Program-made: the position numbers and the translations under genes
From: Blepharisma japonicum
Lineage: Eukaryota > Ciliophora > Heterotrichea > Heterotrichida > Blepharismidae
Reading direction: 5' to 3'
NCBI GenBank assembly: GCA_949751835.1
Contig: CATKHK010000079.1
Coordinates: 145,925-209,924 of the forward strand
Length of the DNA: 64,000 bases
Shown: in pieces, positions 1-11,011 of the stretch
Layout: each line of letters begins with the position of its first letter
Position numbering within the stretch: position 1 is the stretch's first letter
The notes under the pieces: model-generated
What the model saw: only the letters and a program-made list of their open reading frames with translations
Database searches by the model: none
What the model was told of the DNA's origin: nothing

Positions 1-3000
1 GAGCTTCTTTATCGTGTAGTTCTCCCTGATTTCGAGATGTATACCAATTATTTTGTCCATTTACCAGTCCTCTGTAGAAAAAGTCTCTATAAAATAATCA
101 TGCCCCAAGGCATAAAAATAGACAGCCAAAAATCGCTCCCAAAAGGCAAGCAATTAATGATAAATCTGATTGCCAATTTTACCCCAAACTCAAAAAAATT
201 CCAAAAACAGTTTGATGATTTAACTAAAGAACAAGTCGAAGCTCTAGACTACTGGAAATACATATCGTCAAGAATGCCTTATACACCAAATATAGGAACA
301 GGTCTACTATGTTTTATTAAAGATTTATCAATAGAGCTAAAATCAAGTGGCGACGTCCCATCACCTGAAACTGTAGAAATTTTAGAAGAAATAAGAAGCG
401 AGCTCCAAGCCCTCCATGACTCTCTTTTTGACTTAAAATTCGAGCATGAAGACTTAAATGTGGATTTTTTTATAAAAGAAGTCAGAGAAGCCAGCTTAGA
501 AATACCTTATTATATCATTGAAACTGGTGACGGTGTGCCTGTACACAAAGGTGAAGAAGAAAGTTTTAGATATATGCTGGACAAGCTGCAAGGCTATGTG
601 ATGAACAATAATCTCCCTTTAGAAGAATTTTTCGCAAAAGAGCTAGAAATCACTGATGACGCGAATCTAGACAGGAATGAATTTATTTCCAAAGTAAAAT
701 GGTTCATACGAAAAGATATAAGAACCAGCCAAATTGATGGAGCAATTAATTTCATGGATCCAGACGGAGGCGAAATAATTAATGTTTATTTATTAGTCCA
801 AGAAATGAAACTATTTTTTATTGGAAACCAATATGTGGTTAAGAAAAAAAGAAATCCAGAAAAAGAGGTATACAAAGAAGAAATAGAAGATATCAATAAA
901 GTATTAGAAGGAGTTTTAGTAGAAATGCATAAAGATAACCAGCAGTCTACTACAGAGCTAAAAGGGCTTATCCGAAAAGTAAAGAAAAGCTTGTTTGATA
1001 AAGCACTGGTTAAGAAAGATTATACAGCTTTATTGAAATTTATGAATAATCTGGAGTCAGCTTTCCAGAAAAAAGAGCATAAGATTTATTTATTGGAAAT
1101 GTTTAAATACATGCTGATTTTCCAAGAAGAGGCAGAGGTGGATGGCGCAGATAAAACGCATAAAATAAAAACTATACAGAACTTGTTTGCTGATGGAGGG
1201 ATTATTCAGATGGCTGTTTCGCTAATTAATAGAGAAAATGATACCCAGCTGATTAGACAAGCGTTTGAGCTATTAAATAAATTATTGGAGCATAATAATT
1301 TATATATAAAGCAAAAGCTTCTAGAGTATTTAAAGACATCAGGAGCCACCTTTGAGCTATTTACCTTTATTAAAGTCCAGCTCCGCATAACAAGGGACTA
1401 TTTTATGGATTACCAGAAGAAAAAAGAAATGAACGAAGAATTAAAAAGAAAATTAAGCTCAATGAAAACATTTCTGCCTGATTATATCCCACAAGCAGTT
1501 CAAGATTTCCCTAAAAGGACAAAAGATACTGATTTAACCATCATTATTCTATTATTTTTGCAATTATGCTGCGATAACTGTTATCTTCCATTCCAAGATT
1601 ATTTGAGAGAACAGAATGATTTGAATATAAAAGTCAGCATTGATTTGGTGACTGAACTAGGGCAGTTTATTATAAATATGGTAGGCCTAAAAGAGCTGAA
1701 ATCACTAGATGATGATATGACTCCTGCTTGCAAAGCTGTTCAGCAGTGCTTGTGGACACTTGCTGATGTCTGCTCTGGGCCATGTGCATCAAATCAGCTA
1801 TTACTTGGACAAAGGCGTAGGCTATATAAATTTATGAACTGAATTATTGGATTCCCTGAAGTTGTTGTTAAAAAACCTAGCGCTTGGCTTCAAATATTCA
1901 GCGCATCAGTAAAATTTTTAAATTCTCTTATAGAAGGAAATTTAAATAAAAAAGTGTCAAAAATATTTTTCGAAGAAATTAGCACTGAGAATTTAGTTCA
2001 GCATGCCACACTTATATGGAAAGATTTAGTAGCTGGAAGAGAAAATATTATTTATCAGGATGATAAAGGGAAATCTTACTGGTGACTGAGACTGCTGGAA
2101 TTATCAGGTAAAAAGTTAGAAAGTTTTGAAAAAAACGTTATTGAGACTGGATTTGATATTTATATATTAATTTTATCACTTAGAAAAGCCCATAAAGACC
2201 AGCTAAAGAAAAACTCTGAATATAAATCTTCAAAAATAAATATGGACCCTATGGATTTTTTTAAATATGATCATAAACAAGAAATTACTATCAACCACAA
2301 CGAAGATGCAGAAGTGCAAAACTTTAAAAGCTTATTCGGACAGTTCTTTAAGCGCTTTTCTGGAATTTTCCAAAGGAGGCGAATAATTAATGCTACAGTA
2401 GTTGACATGCAAAATGCTTATCGTTTTTATTCCTCGAACATTGCAAGTGTAGAAATAAATAATAAAGGAACATTGGCAAAAATTTATTTTAGGGTTCCAA
2501 ATCAATGCAGATTTTTAACCGTGAAATCTCGTAATGAGCTATTGCATAAAGTAAGCAGAAACTCCTATCAGGAGAAAATTGATGATTTTATCAATAGAAG
2601 CAGGCTATATGAAGTAGAAATGTACCATCAGCAAAAATTAGCTCGGTATCCATTTTTAGACGATTTGTGCTGCAATTGAAGATTATATGGCAAAATTTCA
2701 TATGGGGCTGTTATTCTTTTAAATATCATTATTTTCTTCACAGCTGCGCATGAAGGAAACAGCCAAACTGGCAGGTGGGTTTATAATACAAGTGATAGTG
2801 TAGCTGATTTTATTACAGCCTTATCAGTACTACAAATAATTTTGGCATTTATGATATTTGTGTGCTATATAATTGAATATTTCCCAGTTATTGTATATCA
2901 GCAAAAATCAGAAACCAAAAGTAAGCAAATGGTGGAGTATATTTATAACTCGAGATTTGAAAAAATACATGGGACTGTCCTGATGAAAGAAATTATATCG

Positions 3001-3900
3001 AGAACACAAGACAAGCTTAAAATTTCGATTTATCCACTAGTAGATGATTTATTAACTGTTGTGACCAATGAGGAATGTATTTATAATTTCGTATATCTAG
3101 TTATATCAATTTTGTCAATGGTATTTCATATTTGTTATGCATTATTGCTACTAGATATAGTTAAAAGAAATCCTGACCTATCAAATGTCCTTAAATCAAT
3201 AACTCTGAATTATAAACAGTTACTGAAAACGGTTGCATTAGGGGTTATAGTGATTTATTTGTTTAGTATCATTGCTTTTCTAAATTTTTCTTCAAATTAT
3301 GGAGAAGATGTCAATAATTCAAATGCAAATACTTATTGTGATAATTTGTGGGAGTGTTTTGAGTCAACTTTAATTTCTGGGATTCGAGCTGGAGGAGGTA
3401 TCGGTGACGATTTAGCAGAAACGCCGAGAGGGGATAAAAACTATTGGTGACTGATGATTTTTAACCTGATGTATTTTATATTTGTGATAATTATTTTGCT
3501 GAATATTATTTTTGGAATTATTATTGACACCTTTGGAGAGCTTAGAGATGAAAAACAAGAAATGCAGAGGGATATTGAAAATAATTGTTTTATTTGTGGG
3601 AATGGGAAATTTCAGTTCGAAATTAAAAGAATTGGCTGGCTTTATCATATACAAATTGAGCACAATATTCATGCTTACTTAGCCTTCTTAGTGTATATTC
3701 ATCATAAAAATCTTGAAGAATGCACAGGAGCTGAAAAATATGTAAAAGAGCTGATGGAAAAAAATGATATTAATTTCTTCCCAAGGAGTTCTATAAGTTT
3801 AGAGGAAAAGGATGAAAGCGAAGATGAACAAGTATCGAAGTATAAAATTATAGAGAAAAAACTAAAGAAGATAAATGAATCAGTTAAAAAAATTAAGTAA
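1..3900 (+). CDS. IP3 receptor-type intracellular Ca2+ release channel, 5' end outside window
   Basis: This is the C-terminal 1299 residues of a ligand-gated calcium channel of intracellular membranes; the frame is already open at base 1. It needs TGA read as Trp at about 1840, 2082, 2677 and 3448. In order: an EF-hand-like stretch around residues 220-265, an RIH-associated-type helical region (about 345-480), then a channel domain with hydrophobic segments near residues 900, 945, 1030 and 1075. The filter reads GGGIGD (about 1133), and the final pore helix is followed by IIDTFGELRDEKQ. A Cys-His zinc motif (CFICG, then H-x4-H) comes next, as in the IP3R C-terminus. Filter, DTF/LRDEKQ linker and CFICG together make the family call strong. 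The ligand-binding core lies upstream and cannot be checked. An acidic/Lys-rich tail ends at TAA. Confidence 0.9.
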
Positions 3901-4222
3901 TTTCATGATATTAATAACTATTTTGCCTATTGATAAATTAAAATTCATAGATCATAAAAAGCACTTGTTTAATATAATTCTAATTTATAACCAAAATAGG
4001 AAGCTTTCCTGTAATATTCCATAATCAAAGCACAATTACAAAATTTGATTAGTATTTTGATATGACTAATGATAGACTGTAATCTTTTTGTTTCTATAAA
4101 TTATAAAGTGAAGCATTTCTTTCCATAATCCTTTAGCTCGCAATTCTAGTATTCACATATTCTATTAGGCAACTAAAAGCCAAATTCCAGTCACAAAGTA
4201 TATATCAGTCTCCATTTATAAA
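3901..4222. other. intergenic, nothing recognised
   Basis: AT-rich spacer between two plus-strand genes. No open frame, RNA gene or repeat was recognised. Confidence 0.5.
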
Positions 4223-5237
4223 ATGATTAGAAATAATTCTCACAAGATTTCCTCAAAAAAGCAAAAAACCCGAAATTTATTAAAGAAAAAACCAAAAATC
4301 CAAAAAAACTTAACATCAACTGAAGGCGATTTTCATAGTTTTCACAGCAATTTGAACTCCTCAAAACCCTCACTTTCTACTGGAAAATTAAGAAAACTTT
4401 TAACAGTAAAAGACTTATCAGAAAAGCTTCCAGGAAGATATTACACCCCTAAAGAGCTTTTAAAGGTTTCCAAGCAAATTAAAGAAGAAAACAAGCCAAA
4501 TGTAATTAGCGTCGATGAATATTTTTATAACAGCATTACAAAAAATATTGATGTTTCTAGCGATGTAGAGCATATTAAATTTTCCCCTTTAATTAAAGAC
4601 CTTGGTGACCTTAACAAAAATGATAAAAGAATGCTCGATACCTTAAAAATCAAAAAAGGTCCAAAACATCTCAATAATTCTCAGCCAAAAACCAATATTT
4701 TTGCTAAATTAACAAATGCTCTTGATAGGCTGGAAACAGAAGAGTCTGAAAAACTGCGAAAACAAGGGAATGTTTTTATGTCAAAAATGAACACAAAATC
4801 ATATAAAGAGCTGTTAAAATCTGTAAATTTGCCTTCTGCAGATTATAAAAGGGTGCCACCTCCTCAAAGTAAGAAAATATTTAGGACTAAAATTTAGAGC
4901 ACCTGCGCTGAAAAAAACCTGAAGCTGTGAGCTTAGTGACGATGATGAAGATACTGAATATTCAATGGAAAATAAAGGGAAAACTAAGAAAGATAAGGTA
5001 AATAAAGAAATTGAAATCATTATGGATGATCTTCAAGACGAAATCAAAAAAATCGAAGATTACATATACAGAAAGAAAACTGGAGATAATTTTAAGAGGG
5101 AAATTGAAGTAGGAAATCTAGCAAAATCTGTTTGAAAGATGAGGGATGAAAGACCTGCCATTTCTGTTGACGTTGCAAAGCTTTTTGATCGCTTGTCAAA
5201 GAGAAGAACTGTATGGATGAATTCAAGAAAAGAATAA
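4223..5237 (+). CDS. hypothetical protein with one 16-nt intron
   Basis: A Lys/Ser-rich protein of 332 residues that I do not recognise. The first exon would stop at a TAG at 4895, but removing the 16-nt GT...AG intron at 4869-4884 carries the frame on for about 117 codons, through two TGA (Trp) codons, to TAA at 5235. The N-terminus is basic and looks disordered. The middle has a motif around YYTPKELLKVSKQIKEE and the C-terminal part is acidic then helical. A decayed copy of the first exon lies at about 7715-7990, which supports the coding call. No membrane segment or signal peptide is visible. Confidence 0.75.
4869..4884 (+). other. 16-nt spliceosomal intron
   Basis: GTAAGAAAATATTTAG. Without removal the frame hits TAG eleven bases after the intron; with removal it stays open to 5237. 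Phase 1. Confidence 0.8.
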
Positions 5238-5285
5238 TTATATAAAATAACATTTGAGTAATTGTATATTGAAATCCTTGTTAGC

Positions 5286-5867
5286 TTAATCGTCGTCAAA
5301 ATAATTATCAAGCTCTTCACTGCGTTTTAAACAGTTATACCCGAGCTCTTGGCATTTTTTACATATTTTGCTATTGTGAGCTTTTCTTCTGAGCTCTTCA
5401 ATGTATCTTAAGCAGCTGTATCCAAGCTCTTTGCATTTTTCACATAAATCACTTTTGTGAGCTTTATCAGGCCCTTCACCTTGCAATGTTTTTTCTCCTA
5501 ATAATCTGGTCTGGCGGTAAGGATATACATTTATTTTGCAAGAAAGGCATTGTTGTCCACAATTCGCTCAACTATTGCCGCTTGACCATGTCCTGCCGCA
5601 TTCACCACAACGAAAATACCCATATGTCCTTCTCGGTCCTTGATACGGAGTCAAGCGGCCATCGTTAAACCTCGAAGGTCCGTTTCTATATCTTGAAGTA
5701 TATCTCCTTGGTCTCCTGCCATTTTCACCTCTTTCTAAATTATTAGAACCTCTCTTCTCACCTGATGAACCTGAATTTCGAAATCGATAATATCTTGTGG
5801 AAGGGTTTTCTGATCTCGAAGCTCTACTTGAGCGGGAAAATCTGTACCTACCCCTTGAAGAGCGCAT
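5286..5867 (-). CDS. ZAR1-like 3CxxC zinc-finger protein with Arg-rich N-terminus
   Basis: A 193-residue protein read through one TGA (Trp100). Residues 1-80 are Arg/Ser/Gly-rich, like an RNA-binding tail. Residues 81-112 (YGYFRCGECGRTW, then a Cys pair QQCLSCK) and the following VYPYR match the 3CxxC zinc-binding domain of zygote arrest protein 1 (ZAR1) and receptor-transporting proteins. The domain closes with HKSDLCEKCKELGYSC (138-152), which is then repeated as HNSKICKKCQELGYNC (164-179). ZAR1 proteins bind maternal mRNAs and restrain their translation; by inference this is an RNA-binding regulator. The doubled last Cys module is unusual. An acidic tail (DDD) ends at TAA. It is convergent with the preceding gene, 48 bp apart. 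Confidence 0.75.
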
Positions 5868-6401
5868 TTAAAATAATAAAATTTATATTATATATTGGAA
5901 GCTACAATTAAACTAGGCTTTAAAAATTATAGAAAATTTCCATTTTGAACTAGATTATTTATATTAAATAATTATTTATCTTGATAAAATCTTTAGACTA
6001 ATCATAATGGTGTTTTATTATGTATAAAGATACGTTTGTAAATTATGAATATAATCGCATCCTATCTATGAGCAATGAAGGTGTTCACCTAATATGATTA
6101 TCGATTGAAATTGAATAGAATCTGTTACAAAATACTTATTATAGTTATATGCGCCATTTGTATATTGAATTAATCATAAGTAAATGATTCATTTTAAAAC
6201 TTAGATTGCCTGGGGTTCCAATTATAGATATGTATGCTTGCAATAAATATTTAATATATTATAGCTATGCAGTAATATATGCTCAAGGATGACTATAATA
6301 TTAAGCGTGATGAATTTATTACAAGATGCACATGAATATATCTAAATTATTTAAAATATTAATTAGACTTTCTATCTTTTAGAATATATTTTTAATAGTC
6401 C
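5868..6401. other. intergenic, nothing certain
   Basis: AT-rich spacer. A plus-strand frame at about 6020-6297 is broken by a single TAG, but its composition is not convincing as a gene. Confidence 0.4.
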
Positions 6402-7217
6402 TTAGCATCCTCTCCGCATTGCAATAAGATGAATTTTACTCCCATTCTGAACCCCATAGCTTTCTAGACTTCTATCTATTTCTCTCAATTCTTGGCCATT
6501 CAAAATCAGCCTTTGATCTATTGGCAAAATTCCATTAGCATCCATAATTTTTATTTTCAAACTTTTAACAGATTCGGCTAAATCAACATAAAGCTCACTC
6601 GTCTGCCTTTCAGTTGTTTCAAGATGAATTAAACAGTTTTCAGATTGGTTGCCTCTTAAATTTCTAGGCATTTGTGGAGCTTGGCGATTACTATTGGATA
6701 TTAAATAAAAATTTAGCATAGAACCTCTATGAGCATGAATTTTAGACATAGTTTCATTATCAATTAATTGTCTCCCTGAAAATTTAAGGCTTTGTCTATC
6801 TGTTGGAATCAGCTCTCTCTTCCAAATTTCATTTTTAATATACGTAACTGTAGAAGCTGCATTAACTTTCAGTTGTAAAACGTTGCCTGTTTCAAAGAAA
6901 ATAATTATTGGGTAATTTATTGGAGTTCCTGCTTCATTATCAGGATTATTTGGTGGAAATTCAGGCTCGGGTAAGCTTGTTGCCAAAGAAAATGATTGTT
7001 TTAATAATTCTGCAGGAGCCTCTATTTGCTTAGTCTCTTCAATTTCTTTTTTATTCATTTCCGTTCGTAATCTGTTTACAGGTAATAAATTCCCAATTTT
7101 GCGAGCTTTCTCAGTATTTAATTTCATAGCTTTTTGGCTATTTCTTTTATTTGAATTTAGTTGGTTCTCTCTTTGAGAATGTGGTCGATCAGGAAGTGCC
7201 AGATTTTTATTAGACAT
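6402..7217 (-). CDS. tandem ubiquitin-like domain protein ending in Gly-Cys
   Basis: A 271-residue protein. Residues 1-95 are basic and probably disordered. Two ubiquitin-like (beta-grasp) domains follow, at about 98-180 and 195-271. The second has the ubiquitin landmarks in order: KIKIMDANGILPIDQRLILNGQEL, then the loop before SKIHLIAM. The chain ends MRRGC where ubiquitin has LRLRGG, so the conjugation Gly-Gly is replaced by Gly-Cys with nothing after it. It therefore may not be a classical modifier; a non-conjugated adaptor, or a protein modified on the terminal Cys, is possible. A second, unrelated-looking ubiquitin-like gene at 57468 also ends in GC. No TGA codon is used. Stop is TAA. 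Confidence 0.75.
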   Translation of the reverse strand: MSNKNLALPDRPHSQRENQLNSNKRNSQKAMKLNTEKARKIGNLLPVNRLRTEMNKKEIEETKQIEAPAELLKQSFSLATSLPEPEFPPNNPDNEAGTPINYPIIIFFETGNVLQLKVNAASTVTYIKNEIWKRELIPTDRQSLKFSGRQLIDNETMSKIHAHRGSMLNFYLISNSNRQAPQMPRNLRGNQSENCLIHLETTERQTSELYVDLAESVKSLKIKIMDANGILPIDQRLILNGQELREIDRSLESYGVQNGSKIHLIAMRRGC

Positions 7218-7714
7218 TTTATATATATAAAGAATTTATTTATAAGCATGTTTAACAAAGCATTAATTTTCTTTAACTTTTAATATAAGAATGGATTAAA
7301 AGCTATCTATCTAAAATAATTAACGTAGAAGTTTCTGAAATAAATATTGTAATTCGTATTTATGAGCATCCTTCAAATTAATATAAAATTATTTATTCAA
7401 ATTTACCAAATATAACCTTTTTAGAAAGACTATTAAATAAATTACTTGTTTCAGAAAATTTCAGATGATAGCAATCTATAAAAATATAAAGAGAGGTTTT
7501 GCTAAGTCAATATCTGGGAAAAGATGAGGACTTATAAATTCTGAAACATTTTTATTATAAATTTTATGATATTCCACTGCTTTTATAATTAATAATTATT
7601 TTATTCTTTAAAATTGTAAGTAGAGATAAATAATGCTTGGCATTGGTATGAGTTTTGCTATCTTTCATGCAATAATTGTCTCTCTAGCCAATTCTTAATT
7701 ACAAAATATATTGG
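7218..7714. other. intergenic, nothing recognised
   Basis: AT-rich, with no supported open frame on either strand. Confidence 0.4.
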
Positions 7715-7990
7715 ACTCATTTATCAAAATAATTACAAAGGCAAAAAATCCAAAATTCATTACGAAAATCTAAAAACTCATCAGATAAGATATTACGCCC
7801 AAGAGAGATTAAAAGGTTTTCGAAAAATTAAAGAAGAAAGTAAGCTAAACGCAATTAGTGTTAATAAATAATTTTATAACTGTAGTGCAAAAAATTATTG
7901 ATGTCTCCAGTGATACAGAGCATATAAAATTTTCTCCTTGAATTGTGATAATTTAGATTAAGAGTAAGACGATTTTGGCTCAATAGAAGC
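7715..7990 (+). pseudogene. decayed partial copy of the 4223-5237 gene
   Basis: The DNA resembles bases about 4225-4600 of the intact gene: matching stretches include the AAGAAGAAA...AAGC run, ATTATTGATGT and AGCATATAAAATTTTCTCC. An internal deletion, single-base shifts and stop codons (for example TAATTTTATAAC where the parent reads GAATATTTTTATAAC) destroy the frame. The order of matching blocks is preserved, so this is a broken duplicate rather than chance similarity. Confidence 0.75.
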
Positions 7991-8123
7991 AATCTTTAGA
8001 AAAGCTAAAATAATAAAATAAGATTGATGAATATATTCTTCAATTTTTTGATTCGTTTTTAAATACTTTTGTGAAAATTATTGTCCTCCTAAATTATCAA
8101 ATAAGATTAATCTTTGCAAAATT

Positions 8124-8597
8124 TTAATTATTTAAAACAGCTAAAAATTGGTCTTCAACCTCATTCAGCTGCTCTTCATCTGGCCAATCCTGAGTGATTA
8201 TCCTTAGTTCTTCTGCATGCATATCAGCTACTTGGATATCTTGCTTTAATTTCAAATTTTTATATTTTTCATTATAAAGCTGCATATGCAGCATACGAGC
8301 TTCATCAATTAAATTTTTATCAATAGAGGAAGGCTTGCTTTTCTCTTCTTCAGCTGAAGAATATTCAGAAAAAACTTCTTTCATTAAAAGTTCTGTGAAA
8401 ATCCTGCTGCTGGACTCAGTGTTAATTTCGATTTTGCTTTTAAGAGCTGCAAGAACTTCATCAATTTTGTTTGTTGGGACTTTTAAAGCTTCCATTGTTT
8501 TGGCAAGGCCTATTTGGACTGAGTTAAGCCCACAGTCAAAGCCATCTAGGAGGTATTGGATGATTTGGATCGGGTTGAGATTTTCAGGTGATGACAT
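8124..8597 (-). CDS. hypothetical helical protein, 157 aa
   Basis: Not recognised. The protein is almost entirely predicted helix, with an N-terminal SSPENLNPIQIIQYLLDGFD segment, a middle KIDEVLAALKSKIEI segment and a charged C-terminal coiled-coil-like region ending EEQLNEVEDQFLAVLNN. There is no membrane segment, no cysteine cluster and no TGA codon. Start is the first ATG and stop is TAA. A cytosolic subunit of some complex is plausible but unproven. Confidence 0.6.
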   Translation of the reverse strand: MSSPENLNPIQIIQYLLDGFDCGLNSVQIGLAKTMEALKVPTNKIDEVLAALKSKIEINTESSSRIFTELLMKEVFSEYSSAEEEKSKPSSIDKNLIDEARMLHMQLYNEKYKNLKLKQDIQVADMHAEELRIITQDWPDEEQLNEVEDQFLAVLNN

Positions 8598-8953
8598 TGG
8601 TATCCCGCTTATTTTTATATTTAATTTTTTGGTAAATATGAATTAAAATTTATTATGCTTAATTCATAATAAACTAATAATAATAAATTCAAAGGGTTCT
8701 AGAGCCTACACCAATTTAAAAATAACTCTATAAATTATCTTTCATTAAAGATTTTCTCCAAAAGGACTACTTAAAATGCAAAATAAACTTCAAGAAATAT
8801 CTTTTAAGCTTTTTTTTATCTTTAAATTGTGCTTTGTATATTTATTCTTTATGCAAACTTAAATAAATAAACGAATTTATTCTTTACTAATCTACTCTTA
8901 AAAATGAAGATGAAATTCCCTAGTTTATATAATAAAACACTTTTCTCTAAAAC
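8598..8953. other. intergenic between divergent genes
   Basis: AT-rich gap between a minus-strand and a plus-strand gene. It presumably holds both promoters; no specific motif recognised. Confidence 0.4.
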
Positions 8954-9688
8954 ATGAAAGGATTTTTCAGCAAAAAGAAAAAAAATCGGGCTGATTCTCC
9001 AGAGCCTTTACCTGCTTCTCCCAAAGTAAGTCAACCCCGATGCTCAATGATGCCATCATCACTAGCACCTATAAATACAGATGATTTAGACACATCACTG
9101 CCTCCCAATCCATCCCCAACAGCAACTAATCCTCGATTATCTTTAATTCCAAATTCTCTGCCAACATTCGAAGTTGATAACAGTATCAAATCTTTGAAAG
9201 AAAAAATTTCTGACTGTGACAAAGAAATCACCAAATTATCCACAGATATAGAAAGATCCAAAGGATCCTTAAAATCCTCATACCAAAAGCGGCTCAAAGA
9301 AAAGAAATCTCAACGCCTGGTATACGAAAAACAAATGGACACTCTAATTACTAAACAATTTTCTTTGGAGCAAAAAACATTTGAATTAGGAATCAAAGGA
9401 CTTGTAAAACAAGCACTAGGCGTAAGAATTATTTTGGATAGGAATAAAAAAGAAGAAGAGCAAAAAGCTGCTGAAATTTTAGAAGAAACTAAAAATGTGA
9501 TAGAAGAAGTGGAAGAAATTAAGGATGAGCTGGCAAGCTATAAAGTAGATGTAGAAGAAGATCAGCTAGATATGGAACTTGAAGATATGTATGAAGAAGT
9601 AAATAAAGAACCTGAGAAAAAGACGGAGCCACCTTGGTATTTAAAGCAAACTGAAATTAAAAATGTAAAAGTTGTTACGGAATTATAA
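8954..9688 (+). CDS. ESCRT-III subunit, SNF7 family (CHMP5/Vps60-like)
   Basis: A 244-residue protein. It opens with MKGFFSKKKK, like the basic start of CHMP proteins, then a Pro/Ser-rich insert (about 15-70) unusual for the family. Residues about 75-205 carry the SNF7 helical pattern: DKEITKLSTDIERSKG, a Lys/Arg-rich helix RLKEKKSQRLVYEKQMDTL, QFSLEQ, then an acidic helix with VDVEEDQLDMELEDMYEE. ESCRT-III subunits polymerise on membranes for budding and fission. Vps60/CHMP5 is the best fit because of the QFSLEQ region and the acidic tail, but CHMP6 or another subunit cannot be excluded by eye. A broken copy of its last part lies at 10007-10140. Stop is TAA. Confidence 0.6.
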   Translation: MKGFFSKKKKNRADSPEPLPASPKVSQPRCSMMPSSLAPINTDDLDTSLPPNPSPTATNPRLSLIPNSLPTFEVDNSIKSLKEKISDCDKEITKLSTDIERSKGSLKSSYQKRLKEKKSQRLVYEKQMDTLITKQFSLEQKTFELGIKGLVKQALGVRIILDRNKKEEEQKAAEILEETKNVIEEVEEIKDELASYKVDVEEDQLDMELEDMYEEVNKEPEKKTEPPWYLKQTEIKNVKVVTEL

Positions 9689-9714
9689 GTAATTTGTGCA
9701 ATTAATAAGTTATA

Positions 9715-9960
9715 AAAATGATTATAATCGATGGAATAAATATTTCTTGATATCTTCCAAATCCTTCTTCATTAGACAATCAACCACAGTGCGTTCAAAT
9801 TGTTGGCCAATCTTTGGCATCAGACTTATCAGCATGTTGTTTACCACAGTTGAAGGGTTGCATGCTTCTGTTACAATCTCACTAAGTCTCTTTTCACAGG
9901 TTCAATTGGTAAAATCCTCGATGATTTATCTTTTACTTAGGACCATTTCTAATTATACTT
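9715..9960 (-). pseudogene. decayed copy of the 10170-10886 gene, internally deleted
   Basis: Bases 9720-9776 match the 3' end of the intact gene (10170-10228), and 9785-9935 match its 5' part (about 10695-10850), including CCAATCTTTGGCATCAG. About 470 bp of the middle is missing and the frame is broken. It lies directly downstream of the intact ESCRT-III gene, in the same convergent arrangement as the intact pair. Confidence 0.75.
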
Positions 9961-10006
9961 TTAAAGATATTTAAAAAACACTGTTTTGATAACCTGGTAT
10001 AAGTAG

Positions 10007-10140
10007 ATGTAGAAGAAGATCAACTTGATATCGAACTTGAAGATATATATGAAGGAGGATTAAGGAGCCTGAGAAAAGGAGCATCTTGGTATTTATGTAA
10101 ATTGAACTTAAAAATTTAAAGTTCTGACGGAATTATAAGT
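10007..10140 (+). pseudogene. decayed 3' fragment of the ESCRT-III gene
   Basis: The sequence matches bases about 9548-9690 of the intact gene (GATGTAGAAGAAGATCA..., then GACGGAATTATAAGTA). Single-base losses break the frame after the Glu/Asp-rich segment and a TAA has appeared. It abuts the intact convergent gene ending at 10170, mirroring the layout upstream. Confidence 0.75.
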
Positions 10141-10169
10141 AAATTTTTAATTAATAAATATAAAAATGA

Positions 10170-10886
10170 TTATAATCTCTGGAATAAAATTTCTTGATAT
10201 TTTCCAAATCCTTCTTCATTAGAAAATATTATCTTTTTAAAGAAATCTTGCTTCCGCTTGCTCTGGGTAATGGGGATTATACTGCAAATTTTTTCTAGTC
10301 ATAGTGCAGAGTTTTGATCACCTTCTTTCACCAGATTAATTAGTTCATCAGCTAAGTCATAATAGGTATTTTCGCTTAAGTTCTTGCTCATTACTTCTTC
10401 TATATTTAATTCTTTAAGCTTCCTTTTTATTAATTCTTTATCTTTGCCTTTGAGTATTCTGTTTATGACAACTTCATAGTCTTTTATAAGCACAGCTTCT
10501 TTTTCTTGCGATTTCTTGGCTGCTTTTTCAATATTTTTTATTTTTCCTTCCTCATCGAATTTGTCAAATCCAATAGAAAGACCAATAGAAAGTAAGTCGT
10601 TCCCAATTTTTTCTAATAAAAGTTCGTGTTTTTCTTGGTTTTCGTTTATGTCACTCAAATTTCGTTCTTTAATTTGTTCAAATTTGTTCATTTCTGAGTT
10701 TAAGCACTCAGTTACTGTACACTTGAATTTCTCGCTAATCTTTGGCATCAGGCTATTCAACATGTTGCTAATCAGCGCTGAAGTATCAATTACCGAGTTT
10801 ACAATTTCATTGATGGTTTTTTCAGAGGTTCTTCTGGATAAATCATCAATGAAATTGTAAGCTCGACACATTTCAACTTGGTCCAT
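10170..10886 (-). CDS. hypothetical helical protein, 238 aa
   Basis: Not recognised. With TGA at 10299 read as Trp the protein runs to TAA at 10170. It is helical and charged throughout: MDQVEMCRAYNFIDDLSRR at the N-terminus, a coiled-coil-like middle (EKHELLLEKIGNDLL), a Lys/Glu-rich segment (about 120-175) and a C-terminal SNEEGFGKYQEILF. The decayed copy at 9715-9960 preserves both ends, which supports the extended C-terminus past the TGA. No signal peptide or membrane helix. Confidence 0.65.
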
Positions 10887-11011
10887 ATGAGATATTCAAT
10901 ATTAGCAAAATGGATGAATTAGAATTGGAATTATAGCTTTTGTTATACTGAATTGCCTTTAATGTCCTATTAAGAATCAGTTTTAGGGTAAAACAGACAA
11001 CCTTTAACATT

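Noticed and set aside
6020-6297. Nearly open plus-strand frame with one TAG
   Set aside because: No motif or paralogue, and the TAG cannot be removed by a 15/16-nt GT...AG intron.
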